From NCBI RefSeq assembly GCF_004362825.1, contig NZ_SNXZ01000009.1, forward strand, positions 124,001-188,000: a DNA stretch of 64,000 bases. Direction: 5' to 3'. A model generated the notes under the pieces. It saw only the letters and a program-made list of their open reading frames with translations, was not told the origin of the DNA and searched no databases. This document shows positions 1 through 7,028 of this stretch, one piece after another (within the stretch, counting starts at the first letter, position 1; each line of letters starts with the position of its first letter). Both the position numbers and the translations under genes were made by a program. This DNA comes from Labedaea rhizosphaerae. Lineage in GTDB: Bacteria > Actinomycetota > Actinomycetes > Mycobacteriales > Pseudonocardiaceae.

Positions 1-1
1 C

Positions 2-472
2 CTGCACGTACTCGGACCGGCCACCATGAACGAGATCGCCGCGTTCCTCGGCACCACCCAGAAGCTCGCCCGCACGATGCTGCCCGACGACGCCGTCGAG
101 GTCCGCGCCGACGGCCGCAAGGCCTACGTCCTCGAGTCCGATGTGGACGCCGTGCGCAAGCCTCCGGAGCCCGACCTCGTCCGGCTGCTCCCGCCCTTCG
201 ACCCGCTGCTGCAACCCCGCGAACGCGAACTGATCGTCCCCGACGAAGCGCAGCGCAAGAACCTGTGGCGGATGATCGGGAACCCCGGCGCGATCGTCGT
301 CGACGGCGACGTGCTCGGCGCGTGGAAGGCGAAGCTCGCCCGCAAACGGCTCGCGGTCACCGTCGAGGAGTTCGTCCCACTGCCCCGCACGGTGAAGAAG
401 AAGATCGAGCAAGAAGCCGACCGGGTCGCCGTCGCCCGCGGGATCGAGGGCGCCGACGTCAGCTACGGCTGA
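2..472 (+). CDS. Winged-helix DNA-binding protein of the YcaQ/AlkX/AlkZ (HTH_42) family, C-terminal part
   Basis: The frame is open from base 2, so the gene begins upstream and only about 156 C-terminal residues are visible. They match the end of the two longer HTH_42 proteins in this window (9647-10708 and 36466-37542): a 'GPAT' segment opening a winged helix, 'LLPPFDPLL' where the others have 'FLPEYDNVLL' or 'LIAEYDNLTL', then 'VDGDVLGAWK' and a short C-terminal strand region. Characterised relatives (AlkZ, YcaQ/AlkX) are DNA glycosylases acting on alkylated bases or interstrand crosslinks. The catalytic Gln-x-Gln motif lies in the missing N-terminal half, so activity cannot be judged. It converges on the TetR gene and overlaps its 3' end by 10 bases. 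The family assignment is firm; the function is inferred. Confidence 0.8.
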   Translation: MHVLGPATMNEIAAFLGTTQKLARTMLPDDAVEVRADGRKAYVLESDVDAVRKPPEPDLVRLLPPFDPLLQPRERELIVPDEAQRKNLWRMIGNPGAIVVDGDVLGAWKAKLARKRLAVTVEEFVPLPRTVKKKIEQEADRVAVARGIEGADVSYG

Positions 473-1236
473 GCTTTGCGGGTCCGCACGTAGGACTCGA
501 TGCCGTCCAGGACGCGTTCCAGGCCGAACCCGAACGAGAAGAAGTCGTCGTCCGGGTCGTAGGCGCCGCCCTGGTACACCTTCGCCAGCGTCGGGTAGCG
601 GCCCTCGGCGAACGCCGCGGTCATGAACGGCAGCTGCGTGCCCCACCACTGCTCGTCGCTGATGCCGCTGCGCCGGGCCGCGGTGTCGAACTCGACGGTG
701 ATCCGGGCCGTGCCCTGCACGTAGCAGCTCACGGCCGCGGCCATCGACGCCATCTCGTGCGCCGACAACCCGAGGCCCTCGACCGTGCGCAGGGCCGCGT
801 CGTAGGCGGCCATCGAGTTGGGCCCGAACAACGGACGCGCCTGCGAGACGCGCAGCACCCACGGGTGCCGCCGGTAGAGGGCGTACTCGCCGTGCGCGAC
901 CTCGGTGAGCCCGGCTCGCCAGGTGTCGGGCGACCCGGGCGACGTGCCGGTCGGCAGCTCGGCCTGCACCGCGTCCAGCATCAGGTCGACCAGCTCCGAC
1001 TTGCCCGGCACGTAGCGATAGAGCGACATCGTGCCGACGGACAGCTCCTCGGCGACCCGGCGCATGGACAGCCCGTCGAGCCCGTCGGCATCGGCGAGCG
1101 CGATCGCGGTGCGCACCACCTGCTCCACGCTCAGGCTCGGCTTCGGGCCGCGGCTCGGTGGTTCCTGGGTGCCCCACAACAGGTCGAGGGTCGCCTGCAG
1201 GTTGCCTGCTCCGGCATACGTGTCGTCGCTGCTCAT
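463..1236 (-). CDS. TetR-family transcriptional regulator
   Basis: The protein has 257 residues. The N-terminal helix-turn-helix (about residues 25-75) carries 'LSMRRVAEELSVGTMSLYRYV', the typical TetR recognition helix, followed by an all-helical ligand-binding domain of the TetR_C type. I chose ATG 1236; an in-frame ATG at 1338 would overlap the divergent ABC gene and lacks a ribosome site. The gene is divergent from drrAB-like genes across 82 bases that contain a perfect inverted repeat (1272-1296). By analogy with TetR-controlled drug exporters, it probably represses the exporter and itself and is released by a small hydrophobic ligand. The ligand is unknown. Confidence 0.85.
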   Translation of the reverse strand: MSSDDTYAGAGNLQATLDLLWGTQEPPSRGPKPSLSVEQVVRTAIALADADGLDGLSMRRVAEELSVGTMSLYRYVPGKSELVDLMLDAVQAELPTGTSPGSPDTWRAGLTEVAHGEYALYRRHPWVLRVSQARPLFGPNSMAAYDAALRTVEGLGLSAHEMASMAAAVSCYVQGTARITVEFDTAARRSGISDEQWWGTQLPFMTAAFAEGRYPTLAKVYQGGAYDPDDDFFSFGFGLERVLDGIESYVRTRKAQP

Positions 1237-1271
1237 CGTGCGTTCATCGTAGGGCGCGAAATCGGGTATGG

Positions 1272-1296
1272 TGTACGCGGAATCAAATTGCGTACA
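1272..1296. promoter_or_regulatory. Candidate TetR operator (inverted repeat)
   Basis: A perfect 7-base inverted repeat, TGTACGC (1272-1278) and GCGTACA (1290-1296), separated by 11 bases, lies between the divergent TetR gene and the ABC exporter gene. Its position over the likely promoters of both genes makes it the best operator candidate. Binding is inferred. Confidence 0.6.
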
Positions 1297-1318
1297 TGCT
1301 ACCCAGTGAGGAGCTGTC

Positions 1319-2251
1319 ATGCCCGCGATCGAGGCCACCGGCCTTGTGAAGCGCTATGGCGCCGACACCGCGCTGGCCGGCCTGGACCTGGCCGTGCCCG
1401 AAGGCACCGTCTGCGGCCTGCTCGGCCCGAACGGCGCAGGCAAGACCACCGCCGTCCGCATCCTGACCACCCTGCTGCGACCCGACGCTGGGCACGCCAC
1501 CGTCGCCGGCATCGACGTGGTCAAGGACCCGGCCAAGGCCAAAGCCGCACTCGGCCTGGTCGGCCAGCACGCCGCGGTCGACGAGGTGCTGTCGGGCCGG
1601 GAGAACCTGCAACTCTTCGGCCGGCTCCACCACCTCGGCGCCCGCACCGCCACCCGCCGCGCCGACGAACTGCTCGCGGCGTTCGGGCTCACCGACGCCG
1701 CCACGAAATCCGTCCGCCACTACTCCGGCGGCATGCGCAGACGCCTCGACCTCGCTGCCGGGCTGATCACCGAACCCCGCGTGCTCTTCCTCGACGAACC
1801 CACCACCGGGCTCGACCCACGCAGCCGCGCGGAGATCTGGTCCGCCGTGCGCGACCTCGTGCGCCGCGGCACCACGGTCCTGCTCACCACCCAATACCTC
1901 GAAGAAGCCGACCAGCTCGCCGACCGGATCGCCCTGCTCGACCACGGCCGCCTCGCCGCCGAAGGCACCTCGGACGAACTCAAGGCCGTGCTCGGCGGCG
2001 ACCGCGTCGAGGTCCTGCTCGTCGACCAGTCCGATGTGGACGAAGCCGCGCACCTGCTCGCCGTGCCCGGTCTCGAGGTCGACCGCGACGCCGCCAAGGT
2101 CAGCATCCCGGCCACCGACCGCGTCGACACCCTCAGCGGCGTCATCCGCACGCTGGCCGACGCCGCCATCCCCGCCCAGGACATCGCCATCCGCCGGCCC
2201 ACCCTCGACGAGGTGTTCCTGCACCTGACCGCCACGGAGGTCCCCGCATGA
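1319..2251 (+). CDS. DrrA-type daunorubicin/multidrug ABC exporter ATP-binding protein
   Basis: The protein has 310 residues, the usual length for DrrA. Visible motifs are Walker A 'GPNGAGKTT' (about residues 39-47), the signature 'YSGGMRRRLDLA', Walker B 'VLFLDEPTTGLDPRS' and the H-loop region 'VLLTTQYLEEA'. A C-terminal domain ending 'RPTLDEVFLHLT' is typical of DrrA/CcmA-like ATPases. The start ATG follows GAGGAG at about 1308-1313. It overlaps the downstream permease by ATGA and forms a two-gene exporter with it. It should energise export of a lipophilic drug or metabolite; the substrate is not evident. Regulation is probably by the divergent TetR protein. Confidence 0.93.
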   Translation: MPAIEATGLVKRYGADTALAGLDLAVPEGTVCGLLGPNGAGKTTAVRILTTLLRPDAGHATVAGIDVVKDPAKAKAALGLVGQHAAVDEVLSGRENLQLFGRLHHLGARTATRRADELLAAFGLTDAATKSVRHYSGGMRRRLDLAAGLITEPRVLFLDEPTTGLDPRSRAEIWSAVRDLVRRGTTVLLTTQYLEEADQLADRIALLDHGRLAAEGTSDELKAVLGGDRVEVLLVDQSDVDEAAHLLAVPGLEVDRDAAKVSIPATDRVDTLSGVIRTLADAAIPAQDIAIRRPTLDEVFLHLTATEVPA

Positions 2252-3039
2252 CCGCGCTGCGCTTCGCCGTCACCGACGGCTGGACCATCACCCGCCGCGA
2301 CCTGCTGCACTGGCGGCGCGCACCCAGCATCGCCGTGATCACCCTGCTCTTCCCGGTCCTCCTGCTGCTCATGTTCAGCTACCTGCTCGGTGGCGGGATG
2401 GCCGTGCCCGACGGCGGCGACTACCGCGAGTTCCTCGTCCCCGGGATGGCCGCCATGGTCATGCTCTTCGGGCTGGAGACCACGTTCACCAGCGTGGCCA
2501 CCGACGCCACCCGCGGCATCACCGACCGGTTCCGCTCGCTGCCCATGTCCCCCTCGGCCGTGGTGCTCGGTCGCGCGGGCGCCGATCTGCTGCAATCCCT
2601 GGCCACCATCGCGGTGCTGATCGGCGCCGGGCTGCTCGTCGGCTGGCGCTGGCACAACGGCCTCGGCCCCGCGCTCGGCGCACTCGCCATGCTGATCCTG
2701 CTGCGGATCGCGTTGCTCGCCGTCGGGATCTTCCTCGGCCTGCTCGCCGCCGACCCGCAGGCGGTGGTCGCCATGCAGATCCTGGTGTGGCCCTTCGGTT
2801 TCCTGTCCAACGTGTTCACCTCACCGGCCACGATGCCCGGCTGGCTCGGCACCATCGCCGACGCGAACCCGGTGTCGGCCACCGTCGCCGCCGTGCGCGA
2901 ACTCTGCGGCAACCCCGGCTGGCCCGGCACCTCGTGGTTCGCCGAGAACGCCACGCTGCTGGCCGTGGTGTGGCCGCTGGTGCTGCTGGCGATTTTCTTC
3001 CCGCTGGCCGTGCGCCGCTACCAGCGGCTGAACCGCTAA
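2248..3039 (+). CDS. DrrB-type ABC-2 family multidrug exporter permease
   Basis: The protein has 263 residues with about six hydrophobic segments. The N-terminal pre-membrane stretch 'RRDLLHWRRAPS' and the central 'TDRFRSLPMSPSAVVLGR' loop are characteristic of ABC-2 permeases of the DrrB type. ATG 2248 overlaps the stop of the ATPase gene (ATGA), so the two are translationally coupled and form one exporter in the cytoplasmic membrane. A degraded copy of its last 80 or so bases occurs downstream at 4093-4175, inside the mosaic scar between the kinase and ArsR genes. Confidence 0.92.
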   Translation: MTALRFAVTDGWTITRRDLLHWRRAPSIAVITLLFPVLLLLMFSYLLGGGMAVPDGGDYREFLVPGMAAMVMLFGLETTFTSVATDATRGITDRFRSLPMSPSAVVLGRAGADLLQSLATIAVLIGAGLLVGWRWHNGLGPALGALAMLILLRIALLAVGIFLGLLAADPQAVVAMQILVWPFGFLSNVFTSPATMPGWLGTIADANPVSATVAAVRELCGNPGWPGTSWFAENATLLAVVWPLVLLAIFFPLAVRRYQRLNR

Positions 3040-3081
3040 ACCGGTTGGCACGACCCGCCCGGTATCGCGATCATCACGGTC

Positions 3082-4032
3082 ATGACCGACGCGCCCATGA
3101 TCGGCGGCGTACGCCGGCACTGGACCGAGATACCGGGCGGGTTGCGCCGGCGGATCGAGGCCGACCTCGGCGCACCCGTCGCCGAGGCGGTCACCCAACC
3201 CGGCGGCTTCTCCCCCGGCGTGGCCGCCCGGCTCCTGCTCGCCGACGGCCGCCGCGCGTTCGTCAAAGCCGTTGGCCCGACCCCGAATCCGGACTCGCCG
3301 GACCTCCACCGCAGCGAAGCACGCATCGCCAGGCTGCTACCCGCGGATGCTCCGGTGCCGCGTCTGCTCGCCAGCTACGGCGTCGACGGCTGGGTGGCCC
3401 TGACCTTCGAGGACATCGACGGCCACTTGCCTGCCCAGCCGTGGCGGGCCCACGAACTCGACCTCGTGCTCGCCGCGATGACCGACCTCGCCGAGTCGCT
3501 CACGCCGTCCACTGTGGACGTGCCGACGTACGCCGACCGGCACGCGGCCGCGTTCACCGGCTGGCGCACGATCGTCGCCGACGGTGCGCTCGCCGACCGC
3601 ATCGACGACTGGTCCCGCCGCCACCTCGACACGCTCGCCGAGTTGGAAGCCACCTGGGAACCCCTGTCCGCGGGCACCACCCTGCTGCACGCCGACCTGC
3701 GCGCCGACAACATCCTGCTCACCGACGACCGCGTCGTGTTCGTCGACTGGCCGTGGGCGTGCACCGGCGCGCCCTGGCTGGACCTGCTGGGCATGCTGCC
3801 CAGCGTCGCCATGCACGGCGGACCCGACCCGGAGACGGTGTTCGGCACGCATCCACTCAGTGCCGCCGCACCACCAGAAGCCGTCACGGCAGTGCTCGCC
3901 GCGGCTGCCGGGTTCTTCATCGGCAACGGCATCCTGCCGCCACCCCCGGGCCTGCCCATGATCCGCGAGTTCCAGCTCGCCCAGGGGCGGGTCGCCCTCG
4001 ACTGGCTACGCGTCCGCACTGGCTGGCGCTGA
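3082..4032 (+). CDS. Aminoglycoside phosphotransferase (APH)-family kinase
   Basis: The protein has 316 residues with the APH/choline-kinase fold. The catalytic loop 'LLHADLRADNILL' (HxDxxxxN, around residue 203) and the metal-binding 'VVFVDWPWA' strand follow in order, and the N-terminal lobe has 'PGGFSPGVAARLLL' and 'AFVKAV' with the ATP-site lysine. The family phosphorylates aminoglycosides, macrolides, choline or other hydroxylated metabolites, so no substrate can be named. It sits 42 bases after the exporter permease and could belong to the same resistance unit. The last 32 coding bases are part of a 58-base repeat that recurs at 5766-5823. There is no clear Shine-Dalgarno sequence before ATG 3082. 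Confidence 0.82.
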   Translation: MTDAPMIGGVRRHWTEIPGGLRRRIEADLGAPVAEAVTQPGGFSPGVAARLLLADGRRAFVKAVGPTPNPDSPDLHRSEARIARLLPADAPVPRLLASYGVDGWVALTFEDIDGHLPAQPWRAHELDLVLAAMTDLAESLTPSTVDVPTYADRHAAAFTGWRTIVADGALADRIDDWSRRHLDTLAELEATWEPLSAGTTLLHADLRADNILLTDDRVVFVDWPWACTGAPWLDLLGMLPSVAMHGGPDPETVFGTHPLSAAAPPEAVTAVLAAAAGFFIGNGILPPPPGLPMIREFQLAQGRVALDWLRVRTGWR

Positions 4033-4058
4033 CCCGACCAAGCACTCGATCCCGACCT
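4001..4058. repeat. 58-base direct repeat, copy 1 (end of the APH gene)
   Basis: This copy spans the APH stop codon and matches 5766-5823 at 54 of 58 positions. The second copy covers the 3' end of the O-methyltransferase gene. The simplest reading is that the kinase and methyltransferase genes once met tail to tail and that the ArsR-reductase cassette now separates duplicated junctions. Confidence 0.8.
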
Positions 4059-4240
4059 CGTCGTTCCAGTCGGGCAGGACACTGCTCACGGGGTGTGGTC
4101 ACTGGTCCTGCTGGCAGTCTTCTTCCCGCTGGCCGTCCGCCGCTACCAACGGCCGAACCACCAATCCGGTGGCGCGGCACCCGTCGTCGAGGCCACCACC
4201 CAACCCGGCGGCTTCTCCTCCGGCTCCTGCTCGCTCAGAG
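4059..4240 (+). pseudogene. Mosaic scar made of copied fragments of neighbouring genes
   Basis: There is no intact gene here. Three copied pieces lie in series. Bases 4058-4089 match 6051-6082 inside the methyltransferase gene (2 mismatches in 32). Bases 4093-4175 match the end of the exporter permease gene at 2969-3051. Bases about 4177-4235 match the start of the APH gene at about 3172-3242, with a short internal deletion. A final GGCTGGCGCTGA again resembles the APH end and forms the C-terminus of the ArsR gene on the other strand. The reading frames are disrupted, so this is rearrangement debris and not a functional gene. Confidence 0.75.
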
Positions 4241-4552
4241 GCTGGCGCTGAGGAGTCCGGGCAGCGCGGCGATGCGTTCTTGGTTGCGGCGGTAGTAGGT
4301 CCACTGCCCGATACGAGTGCTCTCGACCAGTCCGGCGCGCTGAAGCACGGACATGAACTGCGATGCGGTGGACTGGGAGATCCCGGCCTTCTCCTGGATC
4401 TGCTTCACGCACACCCCGACCTCCTCCATCGGGTCGGCTTGCGGTGCGAAGTGGTCGGATGGGTCGCGCAGCCAGCCCATGATCTGCAAGCGCGTGGGGT
4501 TGGCCAGCGCTTTGCACACCTCCAGCAGATCGTGCAACTCAGCGTTGCTCAT
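4235..4552 (-). CDS. ArsR-family winged-helix transcriptional regulator
   Basis: The protein has 105 residues. 'CKALANPTRLQIMGWL' is the ArsR helix-1 signature, 'KAGISQSTASQFMSVLQRAGLV' is the recognition helix, and 'IGQWTYYRRN' forms the wing. The start ATG 4552 is preceded by no Shine-Dalgarno sequence but by a TATAC-like -10 only about 10 bases upstream, so the transcript is probably leaderless. It is divergent from the reductase gene, and palindromes lie between them, so it probably represses that gene. No cysteine pair typical of metal sensing stands out beyond one 'VCV' and one 'VCK'. Its C-terminal 'LLSASL' is encoded by the mosaic scar. Confidence 0.85.
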   Translation of the reverse strand: MSNAELHDLLEVCKALANPTRLQIMGWLRDPSDHFAPQADPMEEVGVCVKQIQEKAGISQSTASQFMSVLQRAGLVESTRIGQWTYYRRNQERIAALPGLLSASL

Positions 4553-4600
4553 GGCCCTAGTGTATAGGGATATCGGCATTCCTCGATGGACCGTGCTAGC

Positions 4601-4628
4601 TTGAGGCATCGGAACATTCCGATATAGC
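4601..4628 (+). promoter_or_regulatory. Promoter of the reductase gene with an ArsR-type palindrome in the spacer
   Basis: TTGAGG (4601-4606) and TATAGC (4623-4628) are spaced 16 bases apart. The perfect palindrome ATCGGAACATTCCGAT (4608-4623) fills the spacer. A related half-site, ATATCGG with CATTCC, lies at about 4570-4582 next to the ArsR start. This arrangement fits repression of both divergent genes by the ArsR protein. Confidence 0.6.
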
Positions 4629-4643
4629 GATTGGAGATCGGTC

Positions 4644-5702
4644 TTGTCGGACAACGTGGCGTTGGTTGTGGGAGCCCGTGGAGTGATCGGCGGAAACCTT
4701 GTCCACCATCTGAAGGAGCTGGGCGACTGGCAGGTGATCGGCCTGTCCCGGCGTGGAGGCGAGCCGTCAGAGCGGGTGAGACATGTCAGCGTTGATCTCC
4801 TCGACGCCGCCGACACACGAACGAAGCTCGCCGGCTTGGCGGACGTAACCCATGTGTTCTACGCCGCCTACCAGGATGCTCCGACGTTCGCGGGTCTGGT
4901 TGAGCCGAACCAGCGGATGCTCGTCAACGTGCTGGAGGCGATCGAGCCAGCGGCCGCGGGGTTACGGCATGTGCAGTTGATGCAGGGCTACAAGGTCTAC
5001 GGGGCGCACCTGGGGCCGTTCAAGACCCCGGCACGTGAGGATGACCCGCCGCACATGCCGCCTGAGTTCAACATCGAGCAGCAGGCGTTCGTCGAGCAGC
5101 TGCAGCAGGGCAAGGACTGGAGCTGGTCAGCGCTGCGGCCGTCGGTGGTGTGCGGCTTCGCGCTCGGCATCCCGATGAACCTGGCGATGGTCATCGCCGT
5201 CTACGCCACCATCTCCAAACACCTCGGCGTTCCGCTGCGCTTTCCTGGCAAACCCGGTGCCTACCACTCGTTGATCGAGATGACGGACGCCGGACTGCTC
5301 GCGCAAGCCATGGTGTGGGCGGCGACCGACCCGGCTGCCGCCAACCAGGCTTACAACATCAACAACGGCGATCTGTTCCGCTGGGAGGAGATGTGGCCCA
5401 AGATCGCCGACTACTTCGACCTCCCGATCGCGCCCGGCCTGCCGATCAGCCTCACCACCGTCATGGCCGACAAGGAACCGGCGTGGCGGGAGATCGTCGC
5501 CAAGCACGACCTGGCGCCCACTCCGTACCAGGACGTGTCCTCCTGGCCGTTCGGTGACGCCGTGTTCTCCTGGGACTACGACCTCATCGCTGACGGATCC
5601 AAGGCCCGCAGGCACGGCTTCCACCACCACGTCGACACGACCGAGATGTTCCCGCGCATCTTCGACGAGATGCGGGCACGCAAGATCATCCCACCACGCT
5701 GA
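4644..5702 (+). CDS. Short-chain dehydrogenase/reductase of the PRISE (progesterone 5-beta-reductase/iridoid synthase-like) type
   Basis: The protein has 352 residues and an extended SDR fold. The NADPH loop is 'VVGARGVIGGNL' (residues 8-19), followed by 'GLSRRGG' with arginines suited to NADP(H). 'VFYAAYQ' and 'LMQGYKVYGAHLGP' correspond to the PRISE Lys motif, and 'YNINNGDLFRWEEMWPKIA' is the family's C-terminal signature. PRISE enzymes reduce activated C=C bonds of enones. The usual 'NFYY' tyrosine motif reads 'FNIEQQAF' here, so the catalytic tyrosine may be missing and substrate or mechanism may differ. The start is TTG 4644 after GGAGAT. It is divergent from an ArsR regulator, consistent with induction by its substrate. 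Confidence 0.8.
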   Translation: MSDNVALVVGARGVIGGNLVHHLKELGDWQVIGLSRRGGEPSERVRHVSVDLLDAADTRTKLAGLADVTHVFYAAYQDAPTFAGLVEPNQRMLVNVLEAIEPAAAGLRHVQLMQGYKVYGAHLGPFKTPAREDDPPHMPPEFNIEQQAFVEQLQQGKDWSWSALRPSVVCGFALGIPMNLAMVIAVYATISKHLGVPLRFPGKPGAYHSLIEMTDAGLLAQAMVWAATDPAAANQAYNINNGDLFRWEEMWPKIADYFDLPIAPGLPISLTTVMADKEPAWREIVAKHDLAPTPYQDVSSWPFGDAVFSWDYDLIADGSKARRHGFHHHVDTTEMFPRIFDEMRARKIIPPR

Positions 5703-5765
5703 TTGCCGGCCGGGAGCGCGGGCCATTGCTCCTGCAGGGGTACCGGCCCGCACCGCCTGGCCACG

Positions 5766-5823
5766 ACTGGCTACGCGTCCGCACTGGCTGGCACTGACCC
5801 GACCGAACACTCGATCGCGACCT
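5766..5823. repeat. 58-base direct repeat, copy 2 (methyltransferase 3' end)
   Basis: This is the partner of 4001-4058 (54 of 58 identical). Here the same DNA, read on the minus strand, encodes the last residues of the O-methyltransferase. The stretch 5703-5765 before it has no recognisable gene. Confidence 0.8.
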
Positions 5824-6832
5824 GACCCATCGGCGTTGTGTGCACGCCGGTCACCGTCAGGCCCGCCGCCGTCACCAGCGCGGTGTACTCCTCGACGCTG
5901 CGCTCGCGGCCACCGGCCAGCACGAGCATCCGCAGGTCCATCTCCGCGAACGCCGACCGGTCACCCTCGCTGCTGTGCTGCTCCAGCACCAGCACGCGCC
6001 CGCCTGCACCCGCCGCCTCGGCACACCGGTGCAGGATCGCGATCGACGCCTCGTCGTTCCAGTCGTGCAGGACGCTGCTCACCACGTAGACGTCACCACC
6101 GGTCGGCAGCGGGTCGAAGAAACTCTGCCCGACGACCTCGGCGCGCTCGCCGACACCGTGCTCGGCGAGGTACTGCCGCCCGCGATCCACCGTGTCGGGC
6201 AGATCGATCAGCGTGCCGCGCAACGAGGGATTCGTGCCGAGGATCGCCGCCAGCAGCACGCCCCGGCCACCACCGACGTCCACCACGTGCCGCGCGGTCG
6301 ACCAGTCGTGCGCGGACACGGCGTCCATCACGAACTCCGTCGCGGAGCTCATCATCGCGTCGAACGAGGCACCCATCTTCGGGTTCGCGGCCAGGTACTC
6401 CCAGAACGGCAGCCCGAACACCTTCTGCCACGCCGGCTCACCCGTGTGCACGGTGTGCAGCAACCCGGTGAACGCCAGGTCCATCTGGCCGCCGAAGCCG
6501 TCGAGATCCAGCGACACCCGCATGCCCGACGGGTGATCCGAGTGGAGGAACTCCGCCTTGTCGTTCAACGCGAACATCCCGTGGTCCGGCTCCGCGAACA
6601 CGCCGTGGCAGATCAGGTGACGCAACATGCGAGCCAGTGCGTCCGCATCGGCGTCGCAGCGCCGGGCCAGCTCGTCGAGCGCCACCGGCCCGTCGGTCAG
6701 GTGGTCGGCCACGCGCAGCGAAGCGGCTGCCCGCACGGTCAACGGCGTGACCAAGTCGATCACCGGAGCCATGATCGCCCACGGCGACCGGTCGCGGGCC
6801 GCGTCGTCTGCTGTCGCCGTCATGCAAGGCAT
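5771..6832 (-). CDS. SAM-dependent O-methyltransferase (Methyltransf_2 family)
   Basis: The protein has 353 residues. An N-terminal winged-helix dimerisation domain ('AAASLRVADHL', 'DADALARMLRHLICHGVF') is followed by a Rossmann domain with the SAM motif 'HVVDVGGGRGVLLAAIL', the acidic 'GTLIDLPDTV', and 'SVLHDWNDE', where the histidine is the usual catalytic base. Relatives methylate phenolic or enolic hydroxyls of polyketides and other secondary metabolites. ATG 6832 follows GGGGGAG closely; ATG 6823 is an alternative. The last ten or so residues are encoded by the 58-base repeat, suggesting that the C-terminus was created or altered by the rearrangement. The substrate is unknown. Confidence 0.9.
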   Translation of the reverse strand: MPCMTATADDAARDRSPWAIMAPVIDLVTPLTVRAAASLRVADHLTDGPVALDELARRCDADADALARMLRHLICHGVFAEPDHGMFALNDKAEFLHSDHPSGMRVSLDLDGFGGQMDLAFTGLLHTVHTGEPAWQKVFGLPFWEYLAANPKMGASFDAMMSSATEFVMDAVSAHDWSTARHVVDVGGGRGVLLAAILGTNPSLRGTLIDLPDTVDRGRQYLAEHGVGERAEVVGQSFFDPLPTGGDVYVVSSVLHDWNDEASIAILHRCAEAAGAGGRVLVLEQHSSEGDRSAFAEMDLRMLVLAGGRERSVEEYTALVTAAGLTVTGVHTTPMGQVAIECSVGSVPASADA

Positions 6833-6910
6833 CCAACTCCCCCAAGGCAGTCAGGTCCACACGGCGGCCCCTCTCGTCGTTGCCGTCTTTTGGTGAGCGG
6901 CGGAAGCCGC

Positions 6911-6950
6911 GCGGCCGCCTCCGGCGAAAATATCGGACATCTATATAGTG
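6911..6950 (+). promoter_or_regulatory. Orphan promoter/operator resembling the promoter of the winged-helix gene at 22885
   Basis: GCGGCCGC (6911-6918) followed by TATCGGACATCTATATAG (6931-6948) has the same layout as 22813-22849, where GCGGCCGC and TATCGGACATCAATATAG precede a small regulator gene. Read rightward there is no gene, only the hairpin at 6981-7008. Read leftward it lies about 100 bases before the methyltransferase start. It may be a shared operator or a relic promoter. Confidence 0.5.
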
Positions 6951-6980
6951 ACTAATTAATTCGTGTAGTTAGGGGAGTAG

Positions 6981-7008
6981 AAGAGGCCCAGCCGCGGCTG
7001 GGCCTCTT
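6981..7008. terminator. Perfect 14-base-pair inverted repeat, transcription terminator
   Basis: A perfect palindrome of 28 bases (arms 6981-6994 and 6995-7008, AAGAGGCCCAGCCG and its complement) sits 20 bases after the stop of the SPFH gene. It should terminate the DUF3097-NfeD-SPFH transcript. It has no long T tract, as is common in actinobacteria. Confidence 0.8.
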
Positions 7009-7028
7009 CGGTCAGGCCTTGATCGAAC

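Noticed and set aside
265-3039. A 924-codon open frame ending in the DrrB permease
   Set aside because: The permease starts at 2248; the upstream part is out-of-frame reading through the TetR and DrrA genes.
6981-7008. 28-base palindrome considered as an operator
   Set aside because: Its position 20 bases after a stop codon and its perfect GC-rich stem fit a terminator better.
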